Source of the DNA: Brevundimonas sp.
GTDB taxonomy: Bacteria > Pseudomonadota > Alphaproteobacteria > Caulobacterales > Caulobacteraceae
Assembly: GCA_016742215.1 (NCBI GenBank)
Contig: JACVCC010000003.1
Location: 124,001 to 188,000 of the forward strand
Direction: 5' to 3'
DNA length: 64,000 nucleotides
A program made the position numbers and the translations under genes. This document shows, piece after piece, positions 48,671 to 56,972 of the stretch (within the stretch, counting starts at the first letter, position 1; every line of letters begins with the position of its first letter). The notes under the pieces were generated by a model. That model had not been told where the DNA came from and did not search any database. It saw only the letters and a list, made by a program, of their open reading frames with translations.

Positions 48671-49615
48671 TCAGTGGGCCCTGCGGGCCTCGATCGCGTC
48701 CCACATCAGGGCGGCGGCGTTGATCCCGTTGAAGCGCAGCAACTGCTGCGCGCCGGTGGGGGAGGTGACGTTGATCTCGGTCATCCAGTCGCCGATCACG
48801 TCGATGCCGACGAAAATCAGGCCGCGTTCGCGCAGGGTCGGGCCGATGGCGGCGCAGATCTCGCGATCCCGCTCCGTCAGCTCGACCGGCTGGGCCGAGC
48901 CGCCGACGCGCAGGTTCGACCGCACCTGATCTTTGGCCGGAACGCGGTTGATCGCGCCGACGGGCTCGCCGTCGATCAGGATGATGCGCTTGTCGCCCTT
49001 CGACACGGCCGGCAGGAATTTCTGGATCACCAGCGGATCGCGCGAGCCCATGGCGTGGATCTCGATCAGGGCGTCCAAGTTCGGATCGCCGGCCTTCAGC
49101 CGTACCACGCCCGAGCCGGCCGCGCCGTGCAGCGGCTTCAGCACGACCTCGCCGTGACGGCGGTGGAAGTCGTTCAGCGCCACCGGGTCCGAGCTGATCA
49201 GGGTCGGCGGGGTCAGGGTCGGGAATTTCGTGACCAGCAGCTTCTCGGGCGCCGAGCGCACCTCTGCTGGATCGTTCACGACAAGGGTCTTCGGATGCAC
49301 CGTCTCCAGCAGATAGGTGGCGGTGACATAGGCCATGTCGAACGGCGGGTCCTGACGCATCAGGATGATGTCGACGTCCTGCCCCAGGTCCAGCTTCACC
49401 TCGTCGCCAAAGGTCACGTGGTCGCCGACGACCTGCCTCAGCGTGACCGGGCGGGCGCGGCAGTACAGACGGCCGTCCTCCAGCGCCAGGGTGCGGAAGT
49501 CATAGACCCAGATCGGATAGCCCCGGTTCTGGGCCTCCATCGCCTGCAGCCAGGTGGTGTCCGACTCGATGTTGACCCCTTCGATGGGGTCCATCTGGAT
49601 GGCGACTCTCAGCAT
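48671..49615 (-). CDS. gshB: Glutathione synthetase
   Basis: A 314-residue ATP-grasp ligase joining gamma-glutamylcysteine and glycine. [20 protein letters not shown] is the prokaryotic GshB start. [32 protein letters not shown] and [14 protein letters not shown] mark substrate, ATP and metal sites. Length matches the family. It belongs to the run hemW-rsmI-yraN-sirB1-gshB, separated from sirB1 by a palindromic element. The ATG at 49615 is chosen since upstream in-frame residues are Pro/Arg-rich with no conservation. Confidence 0.96.
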   Translation of the reverse strand: MLRVAIQMDPIEGVNIESDTTWLQAMEAQNRGYPIWVYDFRTLALEDGRLYCRARPVTLRQVVGDHVTFGDEVKLDLGQDVDIILMRQDPPFDMAYVTATYLLETVHPKTLVVNDPAEVRSAPEKLLVTKFPTLTPPTLISSDPVALNDFHRRHGEVVLKPLHGAAGSGVVRLKAGDPNLDALIEIHAMGSRDPLVIQKFLPAVSKGDKRIILIDGEPVGAINRVPAKDQVRSNLRVGGSAQPVELTERDREICAAIGPTLRERGLIFVGIDVIGDWMTEINVTSPTGAQQLLRFNGINAAALMWDAIEARRAH

Positions 49616-49685
49616 CAGGCGTCCTCGGGCAGCGGGTGCAGCTTGGCTAATGGGAGTGCGGGGCGGCGGACGCAAGTGCGTGCGG

Positions 49686-49797
49686 GGTGGTTAGTGGTTG
49701 GGGGTTAGTGGGCGAATGGTTCATCGCCGGCGTGCGACAGGATGGGCTGGCGCTCGCCGCCCGCCCTAACCACTAACCACCGACCACTAACCACTTT
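49686..49797. repeat. GTGGTTAGT-type palindromic element (copy 2)
   Basis: The left arm 49686-49711 (GGTGGTTAGTGG and variant units) faces the right arm 49764-49796 (CCTAACCACTAACCACCG and so on) over a centre of about 52 bases. It lies between sirB1 and gshB, both on the minus strand, so it is not confined to convergent gaps. Confidence 0.85.
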
Positions 49798-49826
49798 CCG
49801 CGCTGCGTCCCTCCCGGCGTGCACCG

Positions 49827-50642
49827 TCAGTTCAACTGCATCCGCACCCGGTCCACCGACAGCTGGCGGCGGGCCTCGGCGGGGTCGTCGACGCCGCGGG
49901 CGCGGGCAAGGGCTTCCAGCGCGCCGGTCAGGGCGCCCTGCTTCTCGCGGGCGGCGGCGACGTCCAGCCACGGGCGGTGGTCCTCCGGATCCAGCAGGGC
50001 GCGGCGCAGGGCCGAGCGTTCGGCGCTCTGGAAGTCCTGAGCCTTGATCGCACGGATGAAGAGGACGTTCTGCAGCCGGATCAGGCACTCGCGGTCGCTG
50101 ACCGGGGCCATCAGCACGTCCAGCCGGTCGGCGACATGGGGCGTCAGTCCGGCGCGCAGGGCCCGGCGGGTCAGTTCGGACGGCAGGACAAGGCGACCCT
50201 GGCTGAACGGGTCCAGCGCCACGGGGCCGTCGGGCGTCTCGACCCGCAGCAGGAAGTGACCGGGGAAGTCGACACCCTGACACTTCACGCCCGCCCGACG
50301 CGCGGCGTCGATGTAGAAGACCGCCAACGCCGCCGACAGGCCGCGCCGCCGCTCCGCCACGTCGATGACGTCGGTGTTGCCCGGATGGTCGAAATTGATC
50401 AGGTCGCCGTTCAGCCGCAGGTCCGCCGCCATGGTCTCGGTCAGGGCGTCGTCCGGGCCTTCCTCGCTGATCCGTTCCGACAGCCGCTGGGCCGCATTGG
50501 CGGCCAGCACGCGCACCGGCTCGGGATCGCGGAACGGATAGTCGTGGATGGCGCAGGCGATCGCCGCCTCGAGCAGCGGGAAGTCGCCGTCGTCCGCCTG
50601 ACCGGCTTCGGTCAGCAGTCTTTCTGCTTCATCACGCGTCAT
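49827..50642 (-). CDS. SirB1 family transglutaminase-like/TPR protein
   Basis: A 271-residue protein. The N-terminal helical part leads to a transglutaminase-like core with NVLFEDL-region equivalent DLINFDHPGNTDVIDVAERR and GVDFPGHFLLRVETPDG; the catalytic Cys of true transglutaminases is not conserved. The C-terminus has TPR-like helices (SAERSALRRALLDPEDHRPW). Its function is unknown. It overlaps yraN by 11 bases and is part of the rsmI-yraN transcript. Confidence 0.83.
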   Translation of the reverse strand: MTRDEAERLLTEAGQADDGDFPLLEAAIACAIHDYPFRDPEPVRVLAANAAQRLSERISEEGPDDALTETMAADLRLNGDLINFDHPGNTDVIDVAERRRGLSAALAVFYIDAARRAGVKCQGVDFPGHFLLRVETPDGPVALDPFSQGRLVLPSELTRRALRAGLTPHVADRLDVLMAPVSDRECLIRLQNVLFIRAIKAQDFQSAERSALRRALLDPEDHRPWLDVAAAREKQGALTGALEALARARGVDDPAEARRQLSVDRVRMQLN

Positions 50643-51078
50643 CCCTCGCCCACCCCCAGGGAACCACGCCGCGACGATGGCGCGGAAAACGGCCGGGAGC
50701 CAGCGCCACCATATCGATTCTCAGCACATGACCGGCCAAGCTGCGTCTCTGACGCAACACTGCGCGGCCCGCTGACAACAGGCGCTCGTACTGATCCGGG
50801 GTGAGGGCGCGGGCGGCGGTTTCGAGGTCCGCGCGTCGCTTCACCTCGACGACGGACAGCGTCTTTCCGCGCCGCGCGAGGATGTCGATCTCTCCCGCCC
50901 GGGTTTTCAGGCGGAAGCCCAGGATCTGGTAGCCCCGCAGCATCAGCCACGCCGCCGCCAGCCACTCCGAGCGATGTCCCGCCCGGTGCGACAGACCTCC
51001 GAGCCGCACGCGCCAGCCGCGTTTCGCCTTCGCGACCTTCGGCGCCTTCAGCCGGGTCGCAGGGCGGAGATCGCTCAC
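50632..51078 (-). CDS. yraN: YraN family (UPF0102) nuclease-like protein
   Basis: A 148-residue protein with the PD-(D/E)XK-like core AGEIDILARRGKTLSVVEVK, the acidic residues and lysine in place, after the family motif RAGHRSEWLAAAWLMLRGYQ. Function is unknown; Holliday-junction-resolvase similarity is known for the family. A GTG start overlaps the rsmI stop by four bases (GTGA), and the end overlaps sirB1 by eleven, so expression is coupled. Confidence 0.88.
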   Translation of the reverse strand: MSDLRPATRLKAPKVAKAKRGWRVRLGGLSHRAGHRSEWLAAAWLMLRGYQILGFRLKTRAGEIDILARRGKTLSVVEVKRRADLETAARALTPDQYERLLSAGRAVLRQRRSLAGHVLRIDMVALAPGRFPRHRRGVVPWGWARDDA

Positions 51079-51947
51079 CGGCCCTGCAGCTCCAGCGCCC
51101 GTTTGTAGAGCGGCTTGCGGGGCAGGTTCAGCGCCTTGGACACCTCGGCCGCCGCCTCGCCCGGGGGCAGGCGGGTCAGGGCCTCGGCCAGGGCGGCATC
51201 CACATCGCCCTCGGAAGCAGCCTCGACGTCGCCTGGCGCGACGACGATGACGATCTCGCCCTTGGGCGACTGGCAGCGCGGGTCGACGGCCAGCTCGGAC
51301 AGGGACCCGCGCACGCACTCCTCGTACAGCTTGGTCAGCTCGCGGGCGACCGCGGCGGGGCGTTGCCCCAGCACCTCGGCCATGTCGGCCAGACTGTCGG
51401 CCAGACGCGGGCCGCTCTCGAAGAAGACCAGGGTCTGGCGGGCCGTACGCAGCTCCTCCAGCGCCGTACGGCGCGCGCCCGACTTGGGCGGCAGGAAGCC
51501 GGCGAAGGTGACCCGGTCGGCCGGCAGTCCGGCGATGCACAGCGCCGCCAGCAGGCTCGAGGCGCCGGGGATCGGATGCACCGGCAGGCCCTCGGCGATG
51601 GCGGCGCGAGCGACGACGAAGCCGGGATCGGACACCATGGGGGTCCCCGCGTCGGACACCAGAGCCACGACCGCCCCCTCGCGCAGCCGCTCGACGGCGA
51701 TCTCGGCGGCGCGCGCCGCGGCATGGTCGTCGCACCGCTCCAGCTTCGCCTTCAGCCCGTAGGCCGACAGAAGCTTGGCGGTCACCCGCGTGTCCTCCGC
51801 CAGCACCAGATCGGCGGCGGCCAGCACGTCCAGCGCCCTCAGGGTGATGTCGCGCAGGTTCCCGATCGGCGTCGCCACCAGATACAGGCCCGGCGAAACC
51901 GGACGCGCGGGCGGAACGACGGCGGGAAGGGACGCGGGCTCTGACAT
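51075..51947 (-). CDS. rsmI: 16S rRNA (cytidine1402-2'-O)-methyltransferase
   Basis: A 290-residue SAM-dependent methyltransferase of the tetrapyrrole methylase fold. LYLVATPIGNLRDITLRAL, EDTRVTAKLLSAYG and VSDAGTPMVSDPG are the RsmI signatures. It methylates the ribose of C1402 in the ribosomal decoding centre. The ATG at 51947 is preferred over a TTG at 51983. It heads the coupled genes rsmI-yraN-sirB1, with hemW 41 bases upstream. Confidence 0.94.
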   Translation of the reverse strand: MSEPASLPAVVPPARPVSPGLYLVATPIGNLRDITLRALDVLAAADLVLAEDTRVTAKLLSAYGLKAKLERCDDHAAARAAEIAVERLREGAVVALVSDAGTPMVSDPGFVVARAAIAEGLPVHPIPGASSLLAALCIAGLPADRVTFAGFLPPKSGARRTALEELRTARQTLVFFESGPRLADSLADMAEVLGQRPAAVARELTKLYEECVRGSLSELAVDPRCQSPKGEIVIVVAPGDVEAASEGDVDAALAEALTRLPPGEAAAEVSKALNLPRKPLYKRALELQGR

Positions 51948-51987
51948 CGGCGGGACCGTGCCCGAGGGGCGGCCCGCGCTCAAGGGC

Positions 51988-53142
51988 TCAGGTCAGCAGG
52001 GCCTTCAGGATGGCGTCCAGCACTGGCCGGCCCCTCGCGGTCGCGGCGATCCGGTCGCCGGTGTTCGAGAGAAACCCGTCGGCCAGCAGGTCTGCGAGGC
52101 GGCCCTCCTCCGGCATCAGATCCAGAGCGGCGAGGTCAGCCAAGGCCACGCCCTCCACCGTCCGCAGGCCCAGCAGGATGCGCTCCTCGACGGCCTCGCC
52201 GGGACACTGGGTCTCGCGCTCGACCCACGGCGCGGCCGCGCCGACGGCGGCGATGTAGTCGGCGATCCCGCGATGCGCGACGGTCGCGTTTCTCGCCCCG
52301 TCCAGGGTCAGCCGGCCGTGTGCGCCGGGCCCGACCCCGACGTAGTCGCCTCCGCGCCAGACATGGAGATTGTGCGCCGACCGGGCGGCGACCCCGCGCG
52401 CATGGTTGGACACCTCATAGGCCTCGAACCCGGCGGCCTCGAGCAGGCCTTGCGTCGTCTCATAGAGTTCGGCGGCCAGATCCTCGTCGGGCGGAACCAG
52501 GGTCCCGCGGGCGAAGGCGCGGCCGAAGGCGGTCGTGGGCTCGATGGTCAGCTGATAGGGCGAGACGTGCTCGAACCCCATGTCGAGCGCCTGATTCAGT
52601 TCGTCGGTCCAGGCGGCGACGCTCTGGCCCGGTCGCGCATAGATCAGGTCGATGGACAGGCGCGGGAAGGCGCGGGCGGCGACGGCCACGGCGCGCCGCG
52701 CCTCGTCGGCGGAATGGTTGCGCCCCAGCGTCTGCAGCGAGGCGTCGTCCAGCGCCTGCACCCCCATCGACAGGCGGTTGATCCCGACGTCCGACAGGGC
52801 GGTGAAGCGACCGGCCTCGGCATCCGTCGGGTTGGCCTCCAGCGTGATCTCGATCTCGCCGCGCGGCGGGAACAGGCTCCGCCCCCGCTCGATCACCCGC
52901 CCGACTGCCTCGGGCGCCATCAGCGACGGCGTGCCGCCGCCGAAGAAGATCGACGCCAGCCGGCGCGGCCCTGTCAGCGCCGCCTGCGCCTCCAGGTCGG
53001 CGACGATGGCGTCGGCCAGCGCCGCCTGCTCCGCCGTCTTCCCGCGATCGCGCACGACATTGAAGTCGCAATAGGGGCAGATCCGGGCGCAGTAGGGCCA
53101 GTGGACGTAGAGGGCGACGTCTGTGCCGGGGGCTGCGAACAT
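51988..53142 (-). CDS. hemW: Radical SAM family heme chaperone HemW
   Basis: 384 residues. The radical-SAM cluster Cys18-x3-Cys22-x2-Cys25 lies in YCARICPYCDF, followed by IFFGGGTPSLM and the HemW C-terminal domain with VSNHARGVAARSAHN. HemW transfers heme to respiratory enzymes; it was earlier annotated as oxygen-independent coproporphyrinogen oxidase, but lacks that enzyme's fourth Cys context. The ATG at 53142 matches the family start; further in-frame sequence upstream runs into a repeat element. Confidence 0.93.
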   Translation of the reverse strand: MFAAPGTDVALYVHWPYCARICPYCDFNVVRDRGKTAEQAALADAIVADLEAQAALTGPRRLASIFFGGGTPSLMAPEAVGRVIERGRSLFPPRGEIEITLEANPTDAEAGRFTALSDVGINRLSMGVQALDDASLQTLGRNHSADEARRAVAVAARAFPRLSIDLIYARPGQSVAAWTDELNQALDMGFEHVSPYQLTIEPTTAFGRAFARGTLVPPDEDLAAELYETTQGLLEAAGFEAYEVSNHARGVAARSAHNLHVWRGGDYVGVGPGAHGRLTLDGARNATVAHRGIADYIAAVGAAAPWVERETQCPGEAVEERILLGLRTVEGVALADLAALDLMPEEGRLADLLADGFLSNTGDRIAATARGRPVLDAILKALLT

Positions 53143-53163
53143 GGGGAGGGGGCGGAGGCGACT

Positions 53164-53265
53164 GGTGTTTAGTGGAGAGTGATTAGTGGCTGATGCGGCG
53201 ACCTGCGAGGGTCGACCGGCTCGGTTGGCGGGCCAGCAACCACTAATCACTAACCACCAACCACC
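53164..53265. repeat. GTGGTTAGT-type palindromic element (copy 3)
   Basis: Left arm 53164-53189 and right arm 53237-53265 (CAACCACTAATCACTAACCA and on) are inverted copies with about one mismatch per five bases. The centre shares TGATGCGGC with copy 4. It lies between rdgB and hemW on the same strand. Confidence 0.85.
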
Positions 53266-53281
53266 CTGCACGCACCATTTC

Positions 53282-53881
53282 TCAGTCGATGAGTGCCGCC
53301 TTCAGCTTCTCGAACGCCCGGGCCCGGTGGCTGAGCGAGTCCTTCAGCGCCGGGTCCAGCTCGCCGAAGGTCTGGCTGTGGCCCTCGGGGATGAAGATGG
53401 GGTCGTAGCCGAAGCCGCGGTCGCCGCGGGGCGGGAAGGTCAGAAGGCCGTCGACTCGGCCCTCGACCACCACGGCCGGACCGTTGGGCCAGGCCACGGC
53501 GAGCGCCGAGGTGAACCAGGCGCGGCGATCGTCCGAGCCGATCTCCTCCAGCCTTTCCTCCACCTTGCGCATGGCGAAGGCGAAATCCTTGTCAGGCCCG
53601 GCCCAGCGGGCGGAGTAGATCCCCGGCGCGCCGTCCAGCGCGGCGACGGACAGGCCCGAGTCGTCGGCCAGCGCGACCTCGCCCGACAGGTCGGCGGAAT
53701 GGCGCGCTTTCAGCAGGGCGTTGCCGGCGAACGTGGTCTCGGTCTCGTCCGGCTCGGGGATGTTCAGGCTCCCGGCGGTAACCACCTCGTAATGTCCGCC
53801 CAGCAGCGCGCGGATCTCCGGCACCTTGCCCGGATTATGGGTCGCCGCGACGATCCGCATCCCCTTGATCAATTTGAGCAT
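53282..53881 (-). CDS. rdgB: RdgB/HAM1 non-canonical purine NTP pyrophosphatase
   Basis: A 199-residue enzyme that hydrolyses dITP, ITP and XTP to keep them out of DNA. RIVAATHNPGKVPEIRALL, VALADDSGLSVAALDGAPGI, and FGYDPIFIPEGHSQTFGEL are family signatures with the metal-binding acids. Normal length. It is the first gene of the minus-strand run and starts opposite an AT-rich interval with a palindrome. Confidence 0.95.
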   Translation of the reverse strand: MLKLIKGMRIVAATHNPGKVPEIRALLGGHYEVVTAGSLNIPEPDETETTFAGNALLKARHSADLSGEVALADDSGLSVAALDGAPGIYSARWAGPDKDFAFAMRKVEERLEEIGSDDRRAWFTSALAVAWPNGPAVVVEGRVDGLLTFPPRGDRGFGYDPIFIPEGHSQTFGELDPALKDSLSHRARAFEKLKAALID

Positions 53882-53924
53882 TTTCGCCTCACGCGCCGCG
53901 GTTAAGTTTCATTGCACAAGTTTA

Positions 53925-53941
53925 ATATCGTTAAACGATAT
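53925..53941. promoter_or_regulatory. 17-bp AT-rich palindrome, candidate operator
   Basis: ATATCGTT-A-AACGATAT is a perfect palindrome 43 bases upstream of rdgB and 156 before the small-protein gene. AT-rich sequence of this kind is rare in the window, and the symmetry suits a dimeric regulator of ArsR or PadR type. The binding protein is unknown. Confidence 0.6.
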
Positions 53942-54097
53942 GTAACATGACTTCCATGGGTGCACGTCCTATCTATTATCTCAAGAACGGACGCCGCGAC
54001 GTTCTCCGATCGAAACCGAAACCGGCAAGATCGACCAGCGGAACAACGAATGAGGGGTGAAAAACGCCTCTCAACTCAGGATCAACGGAGAACGACA

Positions 54098-54214
54098 ATG
54101 TCCACCATGAACGCTTCCTACTTCATCGAAAAGGTCGGCCACGGCGTGCTGAACACCTTCCTGCTGGCCGCCCTGCCGACCGCCCTGGTCGCCACGCTGT
54201 TCCAGGCTCTGTGA
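54098..54214 (+). CDS. 38-residue putative membrane peptide
   Basis: MSTMNASYFIEKVGHGVLNT followed by FLLAALPTALVATLFQAL: a short amphipathic lead and one hydrophobic helix. The Shine-Dalgarno CGGAG lies nine bases upstream of the ATG. An in-frame extension to 53960 is Arg-rich and unlikely to be coding. The leader before it carries a small hairpin near 54050-54070. No family is recognised. It precedes the DUF2975 gene by 123 bases and may be a regulatory or toxin-like peptide; this is not established. Confidence 0.55.
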   Translation: MSTMNASYFIEKVGHGVLNTFLLAALPTALVATLFQAL

Positions 54215-54337
54215 CCCTTTCCGGTTCCGGAGCTTTGACGATCCGCATGACAACCGCGATGAATAAGACCGCGCGAGGGTTCGCCGGACCCCGCGCGGCG
54301 ATCGCGCCCTGACGTCCGGCCACTGAAAGGCCGTTCC

Positions 54338-54922
54338 ATGCGCGTCCCGAAGTTGCCTTCGCTCGGGATACGCCTGCCCCGGATCCCCGATGTGTCGGGT
54401 GTGACGCCGGGATCGATGACAAGCCTGCTGGATGCCGCGCTCGGCGCCATCTTCTGGGCCCTGACGCTGGCCACCGCCGCCGTGCTTCTGGCCTTTATCT
54501 TCACGACATTCGTTCCGCTGGGCCCAATGGGCCTGACGGTCACCGCCGGCGACGAGGGCACCACCGTGCCCGTGCCGCGCGCCTACATCCTGTTCGCCCT
54601 GGGCGCCATCTTCGCCTACCTCGGGGGCTTCGCCCTGGTGCTGCGCCAGCAGAGGGCCATGATCCACACGCTTGGCGTCGGCGACCCCTTCCATCCCCGC
54701 AACGTCTCCCGCCTGAAGCAGATCGGCTGGACCCTCGCCATCGTCACCGGCGGGTCATGGGTCGGACAGAATGCGGTGTCGCATCTGGTCCGCGGCGCGC
54801 TGGAGCCGCCCGGACTGTTCGATCTGGTGACCCCGACCTTCGCCGTCCTCATCGTCTTCGTGCTGGCGCGCGTGTTCCGCGAGGGCGCGCGCCTGCGTCG
54901 CGAATCCGAATTAACGATCTGA
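54338..54922 (+). CDS. DUF2975 domain membrane protein
   Basis: 194 residues with four hydrophobic helices (about 35-60, 82-105, 128-145 and 165-182). The stretch RAMIHTLGVGDPFHPRNVSR is the DUF2975 hallmark loop between helices two and three. The family almost always precedes a small Cro/C1 regulator of YozG type, as here (23-base gap), and is thought to work with it in an uncharacterised signalling pair. Confidence 0.85.
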   Translation: MRVPKLPSLGIRLPRIPDVSGVTPGSMTSLLDAALGAIFWALTLATAAVLLAFIFTTFVPLGPMGLTVTAGDEGTTVPVPRAYILFALGAIFAYLGGFALVLRQQRAMIHTLGVGDPFHPRNVSRLKQIGWTLAIVTGGSWVGQNAVSHLVRGALEPPGLFDLVTPTFAVLIVFVLARVFREGARLRRESELTI

Positions 54923-54945
54923 CCGGCTTCCGCTAAAGCACCCCC

Positions 54946-55188
54946 ATGGCCATCCGCGTACAGCTCGATCGCATCCTTCTCGAACGGCGCATGTCGCTGA
55001 CCGAGCTGGCCGACCGTGTGGGCGTGACCCTGGCCAATCTGTCGATCCTGAAGACCGGCAAGGCGCGGGCGATCCGTTTCACCACGCTGGACGCCCTGTG
55101 CCGCGAGCTGAACTGCACGCCCGGCGATCTGCTGGCGCATGAGCCGGGCCCGCAGTTTCCCGCCGGCGAGGAGCCGATCGACGAATGA
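54946..55188 (+). CDS. Cro/C1-type HTH regulator (YozG-like)
   Basis: An 80-residue protein consisting of one HTH domain: MAIRVQLDRILLERRMSLTE, then LADRVGVTLANLSILKTGKA as helix-turn-helix and FTTLDALCRELNCTPGDLL, the usual end of the fold. It is paired with DUF2975 upstream. Its last bases overlap the Smr gene by ATGA, so a third gene is coupled to the pair. Confidence 0.9.
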   Translation: MAIRVQLDRILLERRMSLTELADRVGVTLANLSILKTGKARAIRFTTLDALCRELNCTPGDLLAHEPGPQFPAGEEPIDE

Positions 55189-55745
55189 GCCGTCGCGACG
55201 ACCTCAGCCCGGACGATCGCCGCATCTGGGCGCGGGTCTCCGGCTCCGTCACGCCCCAGCGCCGCATCAAGGCGCAGTTGATGCCCGTGGGCATCCTCGA
55301 TCCGGATCCCCCCGCCGCGCCGCGCCCGACCGGAAAGCCGAAACCGAAGGTGACGAAAGCGGCTGCCGCCGCCGCGCCCGTCTTCACTTCAGCGCCCCAA
55401 CCGACCCGCACGCGGGGCCTGCCCGAGGAACTCGAGCCGCGCCGCAAGCGCCGTCTCTCTCGTGAACGCGATCCGATCGAGGCGAAGATCGACCTGCACG
55501 GCTACGGCCGCTTCCAGGCGCAGGACGCCCTGACCGCCTTCCTGATGGGCGCGCAGGCCCGCGGTTATCGTTCGGTGCTGGTGGTGACCGGGCAGGGCCG
55601 CCGCGGCGGCACGGGCGTCATCCGCGCCTCGGTCCACGAATGGCTCCAGGCGCCGGCCCTGCGCACCGTGGTCTCCGGCTTCGCCCCCGCCGCCCGCCAC
55701 CACGGCGGCGACGGGGCGCTCTATGTGACGATCAGGAGAGCCTGA
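55185..55745 (+). CDS. Smr domain protein (MutS2 C-terminal-like)
   Basis: 186 residues. The N-terminal half is disordered and basic. The Smr domain (about 95-186) has KIDLHGYGRFQAQDALTAFL and SVLVVTGQGRRGGTGVIRAS, giving the DLHG and TGxG motifs of Smr endonucleases. Stand-alone Smr proteins nick DNA or RNA, including collided-ribosome mRNA in other bacteria. Its start overlaps the XRE stop by four bases. The repeat copy 4 begins right after its stop. Confidence 0.87.
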   Translation: MSRRDDLSPDDRRIWARVSGSVTPQRRIKAQLMPVGILDPDPPAAPRPTGKPKPKVTKAAAAAAPVFTSAPQPTRTRGLPEELEPRRKRRLSRERDPIEAKIDLHGYGRFQAQDALTAFLMGAQARGYRSVLVVTGQGRRGGTGVIRASVHEWLQAPALRTVVSGFAPAARHHGGDGALYVTIRRA

Positions 55746-55861
55746 GAAGTGGTTGGTGGTTAGTGGTTAGTGATTGATGCGGCCTGTCTCGGAGCGTGAC
55801 TACCGAACGCCCGTGGCGAACCAGACAGCCACCAACTACCAACCACTAATCACTAACCACT
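55746..55861. repeat. GTGGTTAGT-type palindromic element (copy 4)
   Basis: The left arm 55746-55775 starts on the base after the smr stop (GAAGTGGTTGGTGGTTAGTG) and the right arm 55828-55861 reaches the stop codon of the PfkB gene. Arms again are degenerate tandem units; the centre is 52 bases. It fills the whole convergent gap. Confidence 0.88.
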
Positions 55862-56880
55862 CAGCCCAGTACCAGCCCCTTGCCCTTCGCCAGGGTCTCC
55901 AGCGTCGTCATCGGACGCGGGCCCCAGTGGGCGATGACTTCCGAGGCGGCCAGCGAGCCCAGCTTGCCGGCGTCTTCCAGCGACAGGCCGCGGGCGAGGC
56001 CCAGCAGCAGGCCGGCGGCGTACTGGTCACCGGCGCCGGTGGTGTCGACCACCTTGTCGACCGGGAAGGCGGCGACCTTGACCCGCTGCTCGCCGGCGAT
56101 GACGACCGAGCCGTCGGCGCCGCGCGTCACGGCGGCGACCTCGACCATGGCGGCCAGACGGTCGGCGGCGGCGTCGAAATCTTCCGTCTCGAACAGGGCG
56201 GCCAGCTCGGCTTCGTTGGCCAGGACGATGTCGGCCGAGGCGGCGATGAACTCCAGCAGCTCGGCGCGCCAGCGATGCACGACGAAGCTGTCCGACAGGG
56301 TGATGGCGACCTTGCGTCCGGCCGCGTGGGCGGCGGCGGCGGCGGCCTCGAAGGCGGCGCGGGCCGGGGCCGGGTCGAACAGATAGCCTTCCAGATAGAC
56401 GATGGCCGAGGCGCCGATCAGGTCGGCGTCGATGTCCTCGACGGTCAGCTGGTTCGCGGCGCCCAGGAAGGTGCACATGGTGCGCTGGCCATCGTCGGTG
56501 ACGTTGATCATGCACACGCCGGTGCCCTGACCGGTCGCGGCGCCGTCCTTCAGGGGCGGGGTGGCGAAGTGGACGCCGGCGGCGGTGATGTCGTGGGTGA
56601 AGACGCCGCCCAGCTGGTCGTCGGCCACCTTGCCGATATAGGCCGCGCGGCCGCCGAAGCTGCCGACGCCCGCCACCGTGTTGCCGGCCGAGCCGCCCGA
56701 GGCTTCCACGCCCGGCGCCATGGCGGCGTAAAGCGAGGCGCTGCGCTCGGCGTCCACCAGCTGCATCGAGCCGGCCACGAGGCCCTGGGCGTCGAGGAAG
56801 GCGGGCTGGCAGGGGGCGAGGACGTCGACGATGGCGTTGCCGACGGCGATAACGTCATAGGTGGGGGCGTTCTGGGTCAT
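55861..56880 (-). CDS. PfkB-family carbohydrate/adenosine kinase
   Basis: A 339-residue ribokinase-fold enzyme. The first signature lies in GGSAGNTVAGVGSFGGRAAY and the second in VVDTTGAGDQYAAGLLLG with the catalytic Asp. Alphaproteobacterial proteins of this type are often annotated as adenosine kinase, which would salvage adenosine to AMP; ribokinase-like activity on another sugar is possible. It is divergent from the ATP-grasp gene. Confidence 0.87.
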   Translation of the reverse strand: MTQNAPTYDVIAVGNAIVDVLAPCQPAFLDAQGLVAGSMQLVDAERSASLYAAMAPGVEASGGSAGNTVAGVGSFGGRAAYIGKVADDQLGGVFTHDITAAGVHFATPPLKDGAATGQGTGVCMINVTDDGQRTMCTFLGAANQLTVEDIDADLIGASAIVYLEGYLFDPAPARAAFEAAAAAAHAAGRKVAITLSDSFVVHRWRAELLEFIAASADIVLANEAELAALFETEDFDAAADRLAAMVEVAAVTRGADGSVVIAGEQRVKVAAFPVDKVVDTTGAGDQYAAGLLLGLARGLSLEDAGKLGSLAASEVIAHWGPRPMTTLETLAKGKGLVLG

Positions 56881-56972
56881 GGGCGCCCCTTAGCCGAGGC
56901 GGACGACGCCGTCATCCGAAATCCCATAAGGAAAGCCTTATGCGATGCCGCGCTGCGCGATATGAGTTCCGC

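Noticed and set aside
51988-53142. Oxygen-independent coproporphyrinogen III oxidase HemN
   Set aside because: Length, the C-terminal domain and the position next to rdgB and rsmI fit HemW, the heme chaperone formerly confused with HemN.
53922-53934. CtrA binding site (TTAA ... TTAA)
   Set aside because: The two TTAA are separated by five bases, not seven. The full palindrome ATATCGTT-A-AACGATAT explains the symmetry better.
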